A DNA stretch of 6,020 nucleotides from an uncultured Lachnospiraceae bacterium. GTDB lineage: Bacteria > Bacillota > Clostridia > Lachnospirales > Lachnospiraceae. A model generated the notes under the pieces. The model was given only the letters and a program-made list of their open reading frames with translations, did no database searches and had not been told where the DNA came from. Location: the NCBI GenBank assembly GCA_910585605.1, contig CAJUFL010000106.1, positions 1-6,020 of the forward strand, in the 5' to 3' direction. This document shows, in pieces, positions 5,415 through 6,020 of this stretch (position 1 is its first letter; each line of letters begins with the position of its first letter). The position numbers and the translations under genes are program-made.

Positions 5415-5496
5415 TGGATGGAGGTGGATTCGAACCACCGAAGCAATATGCAGCAGATTTACAGTCTGTCCCCTTTGGCCACTCGGGAATCCATCC
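5415..5496 (-). tRNA. tRNA-Tyr (anticodon GUA)
   Basis: An 82-base class II tRNA: GGATGGA (5490-5496) pairs with TCCATCC (5416-5422), and the anticodon stem CAGA/TCTG encloses CTGTAAA with anticodon GTA (5460-5462). The long variable arm (TGCATATTGCTTC region) is typical of bacterial tRNA-Tyr. The T arm is GGTGGTTCGAATCCACC, the discriminator is A73 and CCA is not encoded. It is the first gene after the internal consensus promoter. Confidence 0.97.
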
Positions 5497-5530
5497 AAAT
5501 TATACCCTAGTGGTATTACTAGGAATTTTT

Positions 5531-5561
5531 AATTTTCGTTCTTTTAGAAACAACGAAAATT
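5531..5561. repeat. 10-bp inverted repeat at the tRNA promoter start site
   Basis: AATTTTCGTT (5531-5540) and AACGAAAATT (5552-5561) are perfect inverted repeats 11 bases apart. The repeat begins right after the TATAAT and spans the predicted start site near 5555. Only a short stem could form in RNA starting there, so a DNA-level operator is one reading and a terminator for upstream read-through another. A second inverted repeat, CCTAGT/ACTAGG, lies between it and tRNA-Tyr (5507-5524). Confidence 0.5.
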
Positions 5562-5590
5562 ATTATATCACAACATCTATATGTTGTCAA
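5562..5590 (-). promoter_or_regulatory. Full-consensus promoter for tRNA Tyr-fMet-Phe
   Basis: Perfect TTGACA (5585-5590), exactly 17 bases, perfect TATAAT (5562-5567). The start site should be near 5555, about 58 bases before tRNA-Tyr. The first base of the -35 box is the discriminator base of tRNA-Thr(UGU). The spacer contains the palindrome ACAACAT-ATAG-ATGTTGT, which could be an operator or a hairpin that ends the upstream tRNA transcript. Confidence 0.82.
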
Positions 5591-5662
5591 GCCGATAGGG
5601 GGACTCGAACCCTCAACCTGCTGATTACAAATCAGCTGCTCTGCCAATTGAGCCATATCGGC
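5590..5662 (-). tRNA. tRNA-Thr (anticodon UGU)
   Basis: The 73-base sequence pairs perfectly in the acceptor stem (GCCGATA/TATCGGC). The anticodon stem GCTGA/TCAGC encloses TTTGTAA, giving anticodon TGT (5627-5629). The T arm is GAGGGTTCGAGTCCCCC. The discriminator is U73, as in the other tRNA-Thr of this window, and CCA is not encoded. Together the two read ACA and ACG (and by wobble further ACN) codons. Its 3' end overlaps the next promoter by one base. Confidence 0.97.
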
Positions 5663-5833
5663 ATATTTCTCACTTGCCAATCCACCATTTGAATCAAACT
5701 TATTCCACTCATCAAGTTCTCAGGTGGGCTTTCTCGCTAGACTCAGCAAATTTCACCAAGTGTTCAATGCCAGCCATACCGACATCTATAATGCAACTGC
5801 ATCATACTAAAATACTTTCCTTCTTTAGGAAAA
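5663..5833. other. Long spacer between tRNA-Glu and tRNA-Thr
   Basis: These 171 bases are longer and less AT-rich than the other gaps in the cluster. Next to tRNA-Glu a 6-bp hairpin (5816-5832) followed by GTATTTTAG may be a weak terminator. A minus-strand frame of 29 codons lies between stops (about 5719-5808) and contains a possible ATG with 21 codons reading MAGIEHLVKFAESSEKAHL. No ribosome binding site is seen, so I do not call a gene. A weak promoter pair, TTGATG (5710-5715) and TCAAAT (5687-5692) 17 bases apart, could serve tRNA-Thr. Confidence 0.4.
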
Positions 5834-5905
5834 TGACCCCAACGGGAATCGAACCCGTGTTACCGCCGTGAAAGGGCGATGTCTTAACCGCTTGACCATG
5901 GGGCC
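5834..5905 (-). tRNA. tRNA-Glu (anticodon UUC)
   Basis: The 72-base sequence has acceptor stem GGCCCCA/TGGGGTC with one G-U pair. The anticodon stem TCGCC/GGCGG (one end pair a wobble) encloses CTTTCAC, giving anticodon TTC (5870-5872). The T arm is ACGGGTTCGATTCCCGT. The discriminator is A73 and CCA is not encoded. It follows tRNA-Asn after 66 bases that hold two hairpins. Confidence 0.96.
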
Positions 5906-5909
5906 AAAT

Positions 5910-5966
5910 ACAATCGAAACCGATTGTCTGCACACGTTGCCTTAAAACAACTCTTTTCCATGTGCA
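5910..5966 (-). repeat. Two hairpins in the Asn-Glu tRNA spacer
   Basis: TGCACATG (5959-5966) pairs with CGTGTGCA (5929-5936) over 8 bp with one G-U pair. ACAATCG (5921-5927) pairs with CGATTGT (5910-5916) over 7 bp with the loop GTTT, ending 4 bases before tRNA-Glu. Neither is followed by a U run, so they are more likely RNA processing or spacing elements than terminators. Confidence 0.45.
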
Positions 5967-5971
5967 TTAAA

Positions 5972-6020
5972 CTCCCCGAGTAGGGCTCGAACCTACAACA
6001 CCACGGTTAACAGCCGTGTG
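5972..6020 (-). tRNA. tRNA-Asn (anticodon GUU), partial
   Basis: The window ends inside this gene; only the 3' two thirds are present. The anticodon stem CACGG/CCGTG encloses CTGTTAA, giving anticodon GTT (6009-6011). The T arm is GTAGGTTCGAGCCCTAC, and the 3' acceptor strand is TCGGGGA with discriminator G73, the Asn identity base. CCA is not encoded. It is the first visible gene of the cluster, and its promoter must lie beyond the right edge. Confidence 0.93.

Noticed and set aside
5499..5504. A TATAAT just before tRNA-Tyr
   Set aside because: It ends only 2 bases before the tRNA, so transcription would start inside the gene.
5414..5871. Two plus-strand frames across the tRNA genes (with peptides such as GTRTLNLLITNQ and TGIEPVLPP)
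   Set aside because: These are the well-known false proteins that arise from reading tRNA genes on the opposite strand.

Overview
The window looks like chromosomal DNA from an AT-rich, low-GC Gram-positive bacterium, most likely a clostridial member of the Lachnospiraceae or a close relative. The reasons are the Firmicutes order rpsF-ssb-rpsR with a DUF951 gene just upstream, strong AGGAGG ribosome binding sites, sigma-A type promoters, tRNA genes without encoded CCA, U73 in both tRNA-Thr genes, and a ribosomal protein S18 with a Cys/Cys/Cys/His set. Every gene I can support is on the minus strand, so transcription runs from the right edge to the left. Plus-strand open frames are shadows of these genes or of the tRNAs.

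Right part (about 5170-6020): a tRNA cluster read as Asn(GUU, cut by the window edge), Glu(UUC), Thr(UGU), Tyr(GUA), fMet(CAU), Phe(GAA), closed by a strong intrinsic terminator at 5174-5211. A full-consensus promoter (TTGACA, 17 bp, TATAAT) lies between tRNA-Thr and tRNA-Tyr. Its -35 box starts on the last base of tRNA-Thr and its spacer holds a perfect palindrome. A 171-base spacer between Glu and Thr is unusually long and partly looks coding.

Middle (about 3868-5170): a small membrane protein of unknown function with an N-terminal zinc ribbon, with its own terminator, then about 465 bases of AT-rich DNA without a gene. That stretch should hold the promoter and long leader of the next gene.

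Left-centre (about 465-3867): a seven-helix membrane protein with tandem GGDEF and EAL domains, both lacking catalytic residues, followed 11 bases later by a DUF951 protein, then the rpsF-ssb-rpsR operon. The operon has its own promoter, whose -35 box overlaps the DUF951 stop codon, and a leader that can fold to hide the rpsF ribosome binding site. This fits the known S6:S18 autoregulation of such operons. The operon supplies two small-subunit proteins that bind 16S rRNA together, plus the replication and repair protein SSB. The signalling protein and DUF951 probably form one transcript that may read through into the operon.

Left edge (1-464): tRNA-Thr(CGU) with its own TATAAT box and terminator, then AT-rich DNA with a promoter-like pair and a ribosome binding site pointing off the left edge. 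I see no wholly new system such as a CRISPR array, defence island or transposon. The best leads are the doubly degenerate GGDEF-EAL receptor, the rpsF leader, and the promoter inside the tRNA cluster.
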